Shown one piece after another: positions 16,215 through 25,865 of a stretch of 64,000 nucleotides of DNA. The notes beneath the pieces are model-generated. The model was not told where the DNA came from, did not search any database, and worked only from the letters and a program-made list of their open reading frames with translations. The stretch covers positions 868,001 through 932,000 of the forward strand of contig NZ_CP113939.1 in NCBI RefSeq assembly GCF_029392315.1, given 5' to 3'. The position numbers and the translations under genes were made by a program. Position 1 is the stretch's first letter. Each line of letters begins with the position of its first letter. This DNA is from Bifidobacterium sp. ESL0690 (GTDB lineage Bacteria; Actinomycetota; Actinomycetes; Actinomycetales; Bifidobacteriaceae).

Positions 16215-18233
16215 CTAATATGCACGCGATTTCGGCGGCATATCAACGATATGGACCGGTTGCCACTTCACGTCGCCGTTGGCGTTGGCCATGGAGTGAG
16301 CCAGGAAATGATCGTCGTCGCGTTCCGGGAAATCGGTGCGGGCGAATGCTCCGCGGGATTCGTGACGTGCGGCTGAAGCGTCGAGCATTGCCTGTGCCAG
16401 TTCGATGAGGTTGTTGACCTCCCATATAGCTGTGAGCTCCTGGTTGAAGGCTGTGGCATCCGAATGGGTACGCAGGGCCTTGGCACGAGGAAGCAGTTCG
16501 TCGGCAATGGCCTGTTGTGCCTTGGCGATGCTGTTGGCATCGCATCTCACCGCGACCGCGCGTTCCATGGTCGTTCCAAGGTCGGCCAACAGCTGGTAGG
16601 GGTTGTCGTTACCGGCAGTCGACTTGTTGCTGCTTGCGTTGCTTGCGGACGATGAATCGCTTTGACCGGTGCTCTGCTCGGTTGATGTTGAAGTGCTTTT
16701 GCTGTTGTCGATTTCGCCGGTGGGCTGCTCACTTCGTGTTGGTGCGATTCCAATACCGCTGGCGGCTTCGGCGGTGTTATCGTCGGTGGATGACGTCAGT
16801 AGGGTTTTGACCGACTGTTGGCGCTTATCCGCAGACAATTGCGTCGCATTCTGGCTTTCGGTATCTGAAGATTGTTCGTCGGTGTCGGGAATATCGTTCT
16901 CTTCACTAGCGATGCTTTGTGCCATGGATTCGCCGGCACGTGTGCCGAACAGACAGGCGTCGAGCAGGCTGTTGCCGCCCAAACGGTTCGCGCCGTGAAC
17001 GCTGACGCAGGAACATTCACCAGCTGCATAAAGCCCGCTCACGATATGGCGTTTGTCGTCTTCCCAACGATAGACTTCGCCGTCGGTGGTGATGGGGATG
17101 CCGCCCATGGTGTAATGCGCCGTAGGCTTCACGGCCACCCAGTCCTTGCTCGGGTCAAGGCCTGCGTAATCGTGTATGGTTTCGACCACTTGGGGCAGCA
17201 CCTCTTGCATGTGTGCCTTGTCGATTCCCGTCATATCCAGCCAGACGCAGTCTTTCGGACCATTCGGATCCTTCGGGTCGGCCACGCCACGACCGGCGTC
17301 GACTTCGGCCATGATGGAACGGCTGACCACATCTCGTGCCGCCAGATCCTTGTGCTCCGGGGCATAGCGGGCCATGAACGCCTCACCGTCCGCGTTGCGC
17401 AGGATGCCGCCTTCGCCGCGTGAGGCTTCGGAAAGGAGAATTCCCGTGTGTGCCAGCCCCGTGGGATGGAACTGCACGAATTCCGAATCCTCAAGCTGCA
17501 AACCGGCCTTCAGCGCCAGCGCCATACCGTCGCCGGTTAGGTCCCAAGAGTTAGAAGTCGTATGGAACAACCGTCCGGCACCGCCCGTTGCCATCAGAAC
17601 GTTGCGGGAGGCGATAGCGTGCGTTTTGCCGGTGTGGGTATCAAACGCGACCACGCCGCAGGCTTTGTCTTTGCTGCCGTTCAAGACCAGATCGGTGACA
17701 TACCATTCCTCCGCGAACTGCACTCCAGCTCCGATACACTGCTGCCACAGCGCGTAAAGAATCTGATGGCCGATGCGGTCGGCCGCATAAGCCGCGCGCT
17801 TGATTGGAGCCTTGCCATAGCCCTTGGTGTGCCCGCCGAACTTGCGCTGAGCGATATGCCCGTCCTCGGTGCGCGAAAACGCCACGCCGCTGCGCTCGAG
17901 GTTGACCACGGTCTGAGGTGCATATTGCGCTAGTATTTTGACCGCATCCTGGTCGGCCAGCCAATCGCTGCCTTTGACGGTGTCGTAATAATGCCAGTGC
18001 CAGTCGTCATGTTCGATGTTGCCGAGGCTTGCGGCGATGCCGCCTTCCGCCGAACCGGTGTGTGAACGCAATGCCTGCAGTTTGGAGATGACCAAAAGCT
18101 TCGGGTTGCGGCCTTGCGTCTTCATTTCCTTGACTTTATCGGACCGCAGGATTCCCAGTGCCGCCGACAATCCGGCAGCCCCCGCGCCGATGATCACCGC
18201 ATCGTACATGTCTTCAACTTGCTCTGGACTCAT
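16215..18233 (-). CDS. sdhA: Succinate dehydrogenase/fumarate reductase flavoprotein subunit, with a ~98-residue polar insert
   Basis: About 672 residues from the ATG at 18233 (GGGGG just upstream); the open frame runs to 18341, but the homologous start is MSPEQVEDMYDAVIIGAGAAG. The FAD-binding motif, the probable covalent FAD histidine in LRSHTGSAEGGIAAS, VQFHPTGLAHTGILLSEASR with the catalytic region, HYTMGGI, and YAAGECSCVSVHGANRLGGN are all present. Residues of about 444-541 are a Ser/Thr/Asn/Asp/Glu-rich insert with no fold signature, placed between the flavin domain and the C-terminal helical domain. It acts with sdhB, which lies 218 bases downstream. The first 18 bases of the transcript face the divergent alkyltransferase. 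Confidence 0.94.
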   Translation of the reverse strand: MSPEQVEDMYDAVIIGAGAAGLSAALGILRSDKVKEMKTQGRNPKLLVISKLQALRSHTGSAEGGIAASLGNIEHDDWHWHYYDTVKGSDWLADQDAVKILAQYAPQTVVNLERSGVAFSRTEDGHIAQRKFGGHTKGYGKAPIKRAAYAADRIGHQILYALWQQCIGAGVQFAEEWYVTDLVLNGSKDKACGVVAFDTHTGKTHAIASRNVLMATGGAGRLFHTTSNSWDLTGDGMALALKAGLQLEDSEFVQFHPTGLAHTGILLSEASRGEGGILRNADGEAFMARYAPEHKDLAARDVVSRSIMAEVDAGRGVADPKDPNGPKDCVWLDMTGIDKAHMQEVLPQVVETIHDYAGLDPSKDWVAVKPTAHYTMGGIPITTDGEVYRWEDDKRHIVSGLYAAGECSCVSVHGANRLGGNSLLDACLFGTRAGESMAQSIASEENDIPDTDEQSSDTESQNATQLSADKRQQSVKTLLTSSTDDNTAEAASGIGIAPTRSEQPTGEIDNSKSTSTSTEQSTGQSDSSSASNASSNKSTAGNDNPYQLLADLGTTMERAVAVRCDANSIAKAQQAIADELLPRAKALRTHSDATAFNQELTAIWEVNNLIELAQAMLDASAARHESRGAFARTDFPERDDDHFLAHSMANANGDVKWQPVHIVDMPPKSRAY

Positions 18234-18328
18234 ACCCCCGATTATGGCACAAGGCCCGCAAGAGCGTTTTGCAGGAACGTGATAGGTGAGCTCTTCCCTT
18301 GTGGATGGGGCACTCGTACCATGGGGGT

Positions 18329-18673
18329 ATGAGCGGAACATTCAATGCGCGGGTCTACGATGTCGTCAAGAAAATTCCTGAAGGCAAGGTGGCCACGTAC
18401 GGCCAGGTGGCGGCGCTCGCGGGCAATCCGCGTAACGCGAGGTTTGTGGGTTATGCGTTGCATTCCAATCCCGAGCCAGGCGTGATTCCGTGCCATCGCG
18501 TGGTGTTCCGCGACGGATCGCTGGCACCGGGCTTTGCGTTCGGCGGTCCCGACCGTCAACGGGCGTTGCTTGAGGATGAGGGTGTGTCATTTCTGCCTCC
18601 CGCGCCCAAGCATGAGAACGCCGGCGAAGAAGGATGGGTCGTCGACATGAAGCGTTGCCAGTGGCAGTGCTGA
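18329..18673 (+). CDS. Methylated-DNA-protein cysteine methyltransferase-like DNA repair protein (MGMT/ATL family)
   Basis: A 114-residue protein made of only the C-terminal DNA-binding/alkyl-acceptor domain: VYDVVKKIPEGKVATYGQVA (helix-turn-helix), LAGNPRNARFVGYAL (arginine finger and recognition helix), and PCHRVV with the acceptor cysteine. Short members with Trp here are non-catalytic ATL proteins; this one keeps Cys, so it may still transfer alkyl groups. Its size matches ATLs. The open frame extends 30 bases further upstream, but ATG 18329 with GGGGG is the natural start. It is divergent from sdhA. Confidence 0.88.
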   Translation: MSGTFNARVYDVVKKIPEGKVATYGQVAALAGNPRNARFVGYALHSNPEPGVIPCHRVVFRDGSLAPGFAFGGPDRQRALLEDEGVSFLPPAPKHENAGEEGWVVDMKRCQWQC

Positions 18674-18784
18674 AGCCGCCCTGATGATGGTATAGTTCGA
18701 TTTCATCTATCTTCCTCGAATTCATGGATTGGTGTGATTGACGATTGAATTAGTATCCGTTGTTACGCTTTAGTTTGATGGTGG

Positions 18785-18829
18785 ATTCTTTCGATGTGTT
18801 TCATCGAACAAGATGATGAAAGAATTTTC
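18785..18829. terminator. Hairpin between the alkyltransferase and dprA (convergent)
   Basis: ATTCTTTC (18785-18792) pairs with GAAAGAAT (18818-18825) around an inner CGATG/CATCG hairpin, followed by TTTT. It lies in the 184-base convergent gap and could serve either strand. Confidence 0.5.
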
Positions 18830-18857
18830 ATACGTTTGGATTTGGGCTGCAGATCAG

Positions 18858-20510
18858 TTATGGGTTATCTGCTTTTCTACGGTTATTGGTGACGATTTGA
18901 ACTGTGCCTGATTTCAGTGCAATCAGGCCGCGCAGCTCCATCTCTCCGAGCTCGCTTTCCAGCTTGCCAATGCTCCATGAAGTGGCTTCTTGTATCGTCG
19001 TATTTGCAGGGTTTTGCATAAATGATTGGCGCTTGCCGGCGGGCCGTGGCGTATTGAGCATCTCCAGAATGGCTTCATGGGTGGCTGCATTGCCTTGCCG
19101 CCTGCAACGGCGTATAGCGGTCAACACCTCCTGCTGCACAACGGTGGGTTTGGCCTTGGACGCTGGCGACTGCGAAATGTGCCGGCCGGATGAGCTTTGT
19201 CCCGTTGCCGCGTTTCCCTGACCAGACCGCGCAGTCTCGGTGCTGCTTGGCAAGGGGACTTGCAAACCGGCACCTGTCCGGTTGGTATTTGAATCATCAG
19301 GTTGCCGTTGCGGTTGATCAATGTATCCATGGTTTTCCTTTCCGGTGCTGGTAGATAGGTGAGAGATTGACTTTGCCGCTTGGTTTTCGGTCGTTTCATT
19401 GTTGGTAGGAGTTGTCGTAGGTTCACCAATATTCAGTACTTTTGGCGCGTGTCCTTCATGGCAGATTTCATCGACGGAATTGACTGAGGTGAGAATGATG
19501 GCGCGATGGTCACGGATCAGCCAGTTGCAGCCGGTGTTGCCCGGAACGTTGATATTGCCGGGAGCGGCATAGACCTCGCGGCCCAGTTCCGCCGCCCAAT
19601 TGGCCGTGTTCAGTGCTCCTGAGCGGCTGCGCGCCTGAGCTACGACCACGGTGGAGGCCAAAGCCGCGATGATGCGGTTGCGCAAGAGGAACCGCCGCGC
19701 CTCGGGGATGGTGTTCGGGCACAGCTCGCTGATGAGTGCTCCGCCATTGGCTTTGATGCGGTCGAACAAGGGCTGGTTGCGTTCCGGGCCGATATGGTTG
19801 AGCCCTCCGGCGAAGATGGCCACGGTTCGTCCGCTTTCGCTTTCTCCGAGACCGCTCATAGCGTCCAGAGCACCCCAATGTGCTGCTGCATCGATGCCGA
19901 ATGCACCGCCGGAAACCACAAGGTGCCCTTGTTCCGCAGCTTTTTTCGCGATGGTTCGGGCAACATATCGACCGTAATCGTCCGCTCCACGCGAACCCAC
20001 CACGGCCAACGGTTGCGGGCAGCTCGCCAAGGCCGCAGGATTGCCGATGCCCCAGAGGCACAGCGGGGAGGCCCAGTCCTTCCTGATGGAAAGATCGTTG
20101 AGCTGGCTAGGCCAGTATGGGCTGGTTGGTCCGATGGTCCACTGCGATCCGTTTACCGTGAAAAAGTCTTTGAGCACGGTTTTATCGCTCGAGGGCAACT
20201 GATGCAGACGTTCCCGCCAACGCTCCAATCCGTGGTGGAACGAGCCCATGCCTCGCGCGTTGACTTTCCGGCCCCATTTGGCCGTTCCGGTGGCGAAGAC
20301 CTCATCGAGCCTGTTTCGGTTGCGGGTACCGCCCTTTTCGTCGGCGATAAGCTGCAGGGCGGTGACGGCGTCGCCGGCCCCTTTGATGGTGGCGAACAGC
20401 AGAGCGTCGGCACTGTCGATGCAGAAGGTCAGGATGGCCCGAGCCAACGTGTCGTCATCGATGGATGACGATGAATTTGTGGCAGATGCCAATGCGTTGC
20501 CATTCATCAT
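18858..20510 (-). CDS. dprA: DNA-processing protein DprA
   Basis: A 550-residue protein that loads RecA on incoming single-stranded DNA during transformation. The Rossmann core has VVGSRGADDYGR, VVSGGAFGIDAAAHWGAL, IFAGGLNHIGPERN and RRFLLRNRIIAALASTVVV, diagnostic of DprA/Smf. A polar Asn/Thr/Gln/Ser-rich region (about 370-470) separates it from a C-terminal winged-helix-like domain. Family members are usually 280-400 residues, so this one is enlarged. ATG 20510 overlaps the comM stop and has GAAGGAG upstream, so it is coupled. Operon yraN-comM-dprA. Confidence 0.95.
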   Translation of the reverse strand: MMNGNALASATNSSSSIDDDTLARAILTFCIDSADALLFATIKGAGDAVTALQLIADEKGGTRNRNRLDEVFATGTAKWGRKVNARGMGSFHHGLERWRERLHQLPSSDKTVLKDFFTVNGSQWTIGPTSPYWPSQLNDLSIRKDWASPLCLWGIGNPAALASCPQPLAVVGSRGADDYGRYVARTIAKKAAEQGHLVVSGGAFGIDAAAHWGALDAMSGLGESESGRTVAIFAGGLNHIGPERNQPLFDRIKANGGALISELCPNTIPEARRFLLRNRIIAALASTVVVAQARSRSGALNTANWAAELGREVYAAPGNINVPGNTGCNWLIRDHRAIILTSVNSVDEICHEGHAPKVLNIGEPTTTPTNNETTENQAAKSISHLSTSTGKENHGYIDQPQRQPDDSNTNRTGAGLQVPLPSSTETARSGQGNAATGQSSSGRHISQSPASKAKPTVVQQEVLTAIRRCRRQGNAATHEAILEMLNTPRPAGKRQSFMQNPANTTIQEATSWSIGKLESELGEMELRGLIALKSGTVQIVTNNRRKADNP

Positions 20511-22042
20511 GACTCCTTCGTTCGTAGGGCGATGCCCTGCATCATTTCCTCATGGCCCGGCGAGGATTTGCCTGCCAGATCGGCAAGCGTCCATGCCAGC
20601 CGCAGGGCGCGGTCGGCCCCGCGTAGGCTCAGCCGTTCTGTTTCCAGGGCCTCATCGATTAGCGTGAGTGCGGCTTTCGAGGTGTTCTCGCGCAGCCACG
20701 TGCCCGAGGCTTGCGCATTGCAGGTCCAGTGATAGGCGGTGAAGCGGGCTTGGGCAATATGCCGGGCCTCGGTGACTTTGTGCCGCATCTGCTCACTGGT
20801 GGTCTGCGGCTGGGAGTCCTTCGTCATGAGATGTTCCACCGGCGGCACTTCCACCTGAATATCGATGCGATCCAGAATAGGGCCGGAAAGCCTTGAAAAA
20901 TAGCGGATACGATCCTTCTCTTTGCAAGTGCATCGCGAACCGTCGCCGTACCCGTAGCCGCAAGGGCAGGGATTGGCAGCCATAATGAGCTGGAAATTAG
21001 CGGGATAGTAGGTCGTTCCCTTGGAGCGTGAAAGCGCCACATAACCGGATTCCAAGGGCTCGCGCAAGGTCTGCAGCGAACGTGGCGAGAATTCCGGTGC
21101 TTCGTCCATGAAAAGCACCCCGCGATGGGCGCGCGTGATGGCTCCCGGAGTGGCGATGCCCGACCCGCCACCGACCAGCGATGCCGTGGAAGCCGTGTGG
21201 TGCGGGGCTTCGAACGGCGGCACATCGCTGATGCCGTAGTTCGGTAGCGTTCCGCACAGCGAACGGATCGAGGCGACCTCAAGCTGTTCCTGCTCGTTCA
21301 ACGGGCACATAATGCCGGGCATTCGTGAGGCGAGCATGGTTTTCCCTGAGCCGGGTGGTCCGGTCATCAGCAGATGATGACCGCCAGCTGCAGCGACTTC
21401 AAGAGCCCATTTCGTGCGTTCCTGACCGATGACCTCGGCCATGTCACCGACCGGAGGAGCAAGGTTCGCTTCGTCATCGTTGGATGTCTGGTCAGCGGGA
21501 ATCCGGGTTTCGTTGATATGGTATTTCGCCTCTCCACCCATCAGTTCGATGAGTTCGCCCAGATGGCGAATGCCGATGACATTGAGTCCCTCTACAAGTT
21601 CTGCTTCCTCGACGTTGCGCTCCGGCACGATGATCTGGTCGATGCCGTGTTCGCGGGCGTAAAGCGCAATCGGCAGCACTCCGGTGACCGGCAGCACCGA
21701 GCCGTCGAGGTTCAGTTCGCCGAGCACCACCGTGTCGGCCAGACAATCGTGGGGTATGACCCCGGCCGCGCTCAGCACGGAAACGGCGATGGCCATGTCG
21801 TGCGATGAGCCGCGTTTGGGCAGGGAAGCAGGGGAGAGGTTGACGGTAACTCGCGTCTCCGGCCAACTGAAACCACTGGCCTGGCAGGCGGATTTCACAC
21901 GTTCACGCGCCTCACTCAGCGAGGTGTCCGGCAGACCGATGATGGAGAAATACGGCAGGCCCGGCGAGATGAAGGCCTGCATCTGGATGGCATTGGCCTT
22001 GAGCCCCACCAATCCCACCGACATCGCCGTTCCGATGGCCAT
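20507..22042 (-). CDS. comM: YifB/ComM family Mg-chelatase-like AAA+ ATPase
   Basis: A 511-residue protein with an N-terminal Lon-protease-like domain (about 1-170), Walker A GPPGSGKTMLASRMPGI, Walker B VLFMDEAPEF and a C-terminal domain with the zinc-like cluster CPCGYGYGDGSRCTC. ComM is a hexameric helicase that promotes branch migration during natural transformation. It overlaps yraN by one base at its start and dprA at its end, the classic conserved trio. Confidence 0.95.
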   Translation of the reverse strand: MAIGTAMSVGLVGLKANAIQMQAFISPGLPYFSIIGLPDTSLSEARERVKSACQASGFSWPETRVTVNLSPASLPKRGSSHDMAIAVSVLSAAGVIPHDCLADTVVLGELNLDGSVLPVTGVLPIALYAREHGIDQIIVPERNVEEAELVEGLNVIGIRHLGELIELMGGEAKYHINETRIPADQTSNDDEANLAPPVGDMAEVIGQERTKWALEVAAAGGHHLLMTGPPGSGKTMLASRMPGIMCPLNEQEQLEVASIRSLCGTLPNYGISDVPPFEAPHHTASTASLVGGGSGIATPGAITRAHRGVLFMDEAPEFSPRSLQTLREPLESGYVALSRSKGTTYYPANFQLIMAANPCPCGYGYGDGSRCTCKEKDRIRYFSRLSGPILDRIDIQVEVPPVEHLMTKDSQPQTTSEQMRHKVTEARHIAQARFTAYHWTCNAQASGTWLRENTSKAALTLIDEALETERLSLRGADRALRLAWTLADLAGKSSPGHEEMMQGIALRTKES

Positions 22043-22563
22043 CAGAACGCCCCCGGTATGTGTTGGACCCTTGGCCTGTTGCCCTCCAGCAAGATAGACA
22101 TGGCATCGAAGCGGATGCCTGTTCGTCGTATCGATTTACCAGGTCCGGCAAGCCAAAGCGCACCAGCGTGATGGAGATTGGCCTGTTTGTGAGGGGTGAT
22201 GGCTTCTTGCGGGCTGCCATAGCGTTGCGTTCTCCGGGTTTTCACCTCCACGAACACCACGATATGTTCTGGCGTCATCATAATGATGTCGAGCTCGCCG
22301 AATCGTGTGCTCCAGTTTCTGGCCAAAACGTGCCAGCCGAGCTGCGCCAGCCACGCCGCTGCGTACTGCTCGCCGATTTTGCCGAGTTGCTTGGCCGAAA
22401 GGTCCGGCATGGCAAGCTCTTCTTCAAGCTCTGCCAGCAGGCCTTCTGAGGCGGTGCTGTTGAGATCGGTGTCGTTCAGGACGGTGTTGTCGTCTGTGTT
22501 TGTGCTGCCGCCAAAGCAAGTGGTGGTCTGACGCTGTTGTGCTGCTGAAATTTGTGTGTTCAT
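22042..22563 (-). CDS. YraN family (UPF0102) putative endonuclease
   Basis: A 173-residue protein. The conserved core starts near residue 60 (LGKIGEQYAAAWLAQLGWHV) and has the PD-(D/E)XK-like motif FGELDIIMM and VFVEVKTRR. About 50 residues of Thr/Asn/Asp-rich sequence precede the core. No Shine-Dalgarno is visible at ATG 22563, and an internal ATG at 22410 could be the true start. The role of the family is unknown, but it travels with comM and dprA. Confidence 0.85.
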   Translation of the reverse strand: MNTQISAAQQRQTTTCFGGSTNTDDNTVLNDTDLNSTASEGLLAELEEELAMPDLSAKQLGKIGEQYAAAWLAQLGWHVLARNWSTRFGELDIIMMTPEHIVVFVEVKTRRTQRYGSPQEAITPHKQANLHHAGALWLAGPGKSIRRTGIRFDAMSILLEGNRPRVQHIPGAF

Positions 22564-23080
22564 GTATTTCAGTGTTGCATGGTTCGCGCTTTTACCGTGT
22601 AAAAAACGGGCACTGTGGTCGGATGATTGCCCTTTTCAATTTTCTCGGCGATTCTCGGGATAACTTCGTTTTTACGTAATACAAATGTGCTTAATGCTGT
22701 GGATGGTTTCTGGGGTATGTGCGTAAGTGGTGGCCTGAGCGGTGGAGAATTTCGTCGGTAGTGACGTTAGTGGTGGAGAACCCTGCGAATGAAATCGAAA
22801 ACGTGCACAAATTCATCCACATCCAGAAATTATTGGTTGTCTGGAATTGTGGCGTTGATATTTATTTATTTATTTATGTAATGCAAGATTTAATATGCCG
22901 CAATATGAATCTGATTATTGCCGAGAATTGGTATAAAAATATCCCCGTAATTCAGCCAAGGTTAAAAGCAGCCAACTTACAGGGATACCAGATGGATTTC
23001 ATGCCGGAGCCGTGCTGCGAATTCCGATATCAAACCGAAACCGCAGCCCGGCAACCGCTAATCAAATCCGAAAGCGATGC
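22564..23080. other. Intergenic region between yraN and pdxY, no gene seen
   Basis: About 517 bases, AT-rich in the middle (22850-22990, with an ATTT-repeat tract). An open frame of 152 codons on the plus strand (22719-23177) has no ribosome-binding site, odd composition and overlaps the end of pdxY, so I do not call it. The segment near 22600 holds the yraN promoter region. Nothing else is supportable. Confidence 0.5.
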
Positions 23081-23956
23081 TCAGCCGACCAATCCGGTCA
23101 GCTCGCCGAGGTTGAGCTCGAAGCTCACGCCACGCTGCTCGAAATCAGGCTGGTTACGGGTGGATTCCATGGCGTGACGCACGAATTCGCCGGCAACCTG
23201 CGCCGATTCGCCGAGCGTCTTGCCGGCCATCACTGCACCGCACAGCGCCGAAGCGAAGGCATCGCCGGTGCCGTGGATCATATAGGGGAGCTTGTCGTGA
23301 GCCAGTTCGACGCGCGCGGAAGCCCCGGCGCTCGCGCTGCCCACGAAGTTGCGCAGCTTGCCGTCGCCGCGGTCGATGCCCTTCAATACGACGTTCTTCG
23401 CGCCCATGTCAAGCAGTGCGCCAACCCAGTCTGTCGCCTCGTCATCGCTCAGGTTCTGACCCGGGTAGTCGCGTCCGGTGAGGATGCTGGCCTCGGTGAG
23501 GTTTGGCATCAAGACGTCTGCGCCATCCACAAGTGTCTTGACCGCATCACACATCTCCTTGGAATACGTTGGATACATCTGCCCGCCGTCGCCCATCACG
23601 GGGTCGACCAGCCGCAGTGCCTTCGGGTATTCGCGGTACATGCGCTTGATGATGTCCACTTGTTCGGCCGAGCCGAGGAAGCCGGAATAGATGCCGTCGA
23701 GCTGGACGTTCACCTTCTGCCACGCGTCGAGATAGCCGGAAAGCATATCCGTGGTGTCGTGGAAAGTATAGACCGGGAACTTGGTGTGCGCCGAAAACAG
23801 GGCCGTCGGCACGGGGCACACGTCGCAGCCGCACGCCGAAAGAATCGGGATCGCAGCGGTCAGCGAGCATTTGCCGTAGCCGCACATGTCGTGCACTGCC
23901 GCAACGCGGGGGATATATTTGGGGTCGCGCTCATAAAGCGTCGTATCTTCTTGCAT
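23081..23956 (-). CDS. pdxY: Pyridoxal/pyridoxamine kinase
   Basis: A 291-residue ribokinase-fold enzyme that phosphorylates B6 vitamers in the salvage of pyridoxal phosphate. Features are VAAVHDMCGYGKCSLTAAIP at the start, VDPVMGDGG (Mg and ATP site), LMPNLTEASILTG, and the anion-hole/catalytic motif IHGTGDAFASALCGAVMAG. The frame is open to 24190, but MQEDTT at 23956 has AAAGG seven bases upstream and fits the family length. The product of this gene is the cofactor of the neighbouring MetY. Confidence 0.93.
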   Translation of the reverse strand: MQEDTTLYERDPKYIPRVAAVHDMCGYGKCSLTAAIPILSACGCDVCPVPTALFSAHTKFPVYTFHDTTDMLSGYLDAWQKVNVQLDGIYSGFLGSAEQVDIIKRMYREYPKALRLVDPVMGDGGQMYPTYSKEMCDAVKTLVDGADVLMPNLTEASILTGRDYPGQNLSDDEATDWVGALLDMGAKNVVLKGIDRGDGKLRNFVGSASAGASARVELAHDKLPYMIHGTGDAFASALCGAVMAGKTLGESAQVAGEFVRHAMESTRNQPDFEQRGVSFELNLGELTGLVG

Positions 23957-24447
23957 TTCATGACCTTTCAGAAAGTCTATGAATAATATCGGCGTCCGTC
24001 GCCGGGCGGGAATGCTCGGTGCGTCGCTGGTAACGACTGTAGCCTTGTTTCCGACAGACACGCCCTGTTTCGTCCGCAAGGTGATGCGAAGGCCGTGAAT
24101 TGGTCGGTGAAATTTGTGCGGGAGTCGTCTGGATTGGGCAATCGACATTGGCTTGATATGTTGTTTTGATTGGGGTTTAGCAACATTCACAATTGGGGAA
24201 TATGATTTCGTATTATTTTGTCCACAGAATTTTTCTACGTTGATTATCGGTTTTCGAGTGAATTCGGAAGCAAGTTTTGCGGATTCAAATTTGTATTATA
24301 ATCACCTGCGGAACGCCGGAATTTCAAGGTTTTTCAAGCCGTTATAGATTACCGGGATAGCGTCGCGCTTGCCGCGCGGGTTTCGGCGGCTTACGCTCAA
24401 AACGGGAAATACCACATTGGGCATTTGTATATATAAAGGAGCCGGAA
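23957..24447 (+). promoter_or_regulatory. metY upstream region: promoter and ~140-nt leader
   Basis: TATAAT at 24297-24302 is a full-consensus -10; the -35 is poor (TTTTGC 24275-24280 with 16 bases, or TTGCGG with 14). Transcription would start near 24309, giving a leader of about 140 bases with a GC-rich stretch (24361-24395). I see no recognisable SAM riboswitch or T-box in it. AAAGGAG precedes the metY ATG. The rest of this 490-base gap is AT-rich, contains the pdxY promoter on the other strand, and holds no gene. Confidence 0.5.
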
Positions 24448-25770
24448 ATGACCGACGAGACCACACCGAAGAAGTACCATTTCGAGACCCTGCAGCTGCA
24501 TGTGGGCCAGGAGGAGGCCGACCCCGCCACCGATGCGCGCGCCGTACCGATTTACGCCACCACCAGCTACGTCTTCCATGACTTTGACCATGCCGAGGCG
24601 CGTTTCGCTCTGCAGGATCCGGGCAACATCTACGGCCGCCTGACCAACTCCACCGAAGACGTCTTCGAAAAGCGCATGGCCGCGCTCGAAGGCGGCACCG
24701 CGGCTCTTGCCCTGGCCAGTGGTGCGGCGGCGGTCGAGGCCGCACTGCGCAACATCACCCAGACTGGCGACCACATCGTCTCCTCCTCGCACATCTACGG
24801 CGGCACCTTCAACCTGATGCGCCACACCCTGCCGCGCGACGGCATCACCACCACCTTCGTCGACCCGGCCGACCCGCAGAACTTCGAGGACGCCATCCAG
24901 GAGAACACCAAGCTCGTCTACTTCGAGACCTTCGGCAACCCGAACGCCGACCTGCCCGATTTCGAGGCCATCTCCAAGATTGCGCACAAGCACAACCTGC
25001 CGGTGTTCGTCGACAACACCTTCGCCACCCCGTACCTCTTCCGTCCGCTGGAGAACGGCGCCGACATCGTCGTGGAGTCGGCCACCAAGTTCATCGGTGG
25101 CCACGGCACGACGCTCGGCGGCCTCATCGTCGAAGGCGGGCATTTCAACTGGGCCGCGGTGCCGGGCAAGTTCCCGACCCTGACCGAGCCGGACCCGTCC
25201 TATCATGGCATGAACTTCTACGAGGCGCTGGGTGAGACGGCCTTCGTCACCCGCGCCCGTGCCATCTTCCTGCGCGATACTGGTGCCTGCATCAGCCCGT
25301 TCGCCGCCTGGCTGTTGCTGCAAGGCACCGAAACGCTGTCGCTGCGCGTCGAGCGCCACGTCCAGAACGCGCTTAAGGTGGTCGAATACCTGCAGACCGT
25401 GCCCGAGGTCGAGTCCGTCTCGCATCCCTCGATTCCCGGCCGCATCGACCATGACCTTTACGAGAAGTACTTCCCGAACGGCGCCGGCTCGATCTTCACC
25501 TTCGACATCAAGGGCGGCAAGGACGCGGCGCGCGTGTTCATCAACAACCTGCACCTCTTCAGCCTGCTCGCCAACGTCGCGGACGTGAAGAGTCTCGTCG
25601 TGCACCCGGCCTCCACCACCCACGCCCAGGAGACGCGCGAGGAGCTGGAAAGCCAGGGCATCCATCAGGGCACCATCCGCCTGTCGATCGGCACTGAATA
25701 TATCGACGATATCATCGATGATCTAAAGGGCGGTTTCGAGGCCCTGCGTGCCTCCGGCCTCGCCAAGTAG
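24448..25770 (+). CDS. metY: O-acetylhomoserine sulfhydrylase (PLP-dependent)
   Basis: A 440-residue enzyme that makes homocysteine (or methionine) from O-acetylhomoserine and sulfide (or methanethiol). Cys/Met-metabolism PLP family features are present: [39 protein letters not shown], and the PLP-binding lysine in [13 protein letters not shown] (about 208-220). Codon use is strikingly C/G-ending compared with its neighbours, the mark of a highly expressed gene. It stands alone, behind a strong SD. Confidence 0.96.
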   Translation: MTDETTPKKYHFETLQLHVGQEEADPATDARAVPIYATTSYVFHDFDHAEARFALQDPGNIYGRLTNSTEDVFEKRMAALEGGTAALALASGAAAVEAALRNITQTGDHIVSSSHIYGGTFNLMRHTLPRDGITTTFVDPADPQNFEDAIQENTKLVYFETFGNPNADLPDFEAISKIAHKHNLPVFVDNTFATPYLFRPLENGADIVVESATKFIGGHGTTLGGLIVEGGHFNWAAVPGKFPTLTEPDPSYHGMNFYEALGETAFVTRARAIFLRDTGACISPFAAWLLLQGTETLSLRVERHVQNALKVVEYLQTVPEVESVSHPSIPGRIDHDLYEKYFPNGAGSIFTFDIKGGKDAARVFINNLHLFSLLANVADVKSLVVHPASTTHAQETREELESQGIHQGTIRLSIGTEYIDDIIDDLKGGFEALRASGLAK

Positions 25771-25865
25771 TTCCGTACAAATGTCAACGAAGCCCGTCTA
25801 CCACTCACATTCCTGATGTTGGGTTGGCAGGCGGGCTTATTTTATCGGTTTGCTGTCATCCTGCT

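Noticed and set aside
22719..23177. 152-codon plus-strand gene
   Set aside because: No ribosome-binding site, overlaps the end of pdxY, and its composition changes abruptly where it enters that gene.
24303..24447. SAM riboswitch or T-box in the metY leader
   Set aside because: None of the conserved core sequences could be found; only a GC-rich stretch is present.
24397..25665. Long minus-strand frame across metY
   Set aside because: Antisense open frame caused by C/G-ending codons; no ribosome-binding site and composition unlike a protein. The same holds for the long antisense frames over the exporter ATPase (29552-30769), the exporter permease, ychF (46399-47505), the antiporter, the carbamate kinase and the uracil permease.
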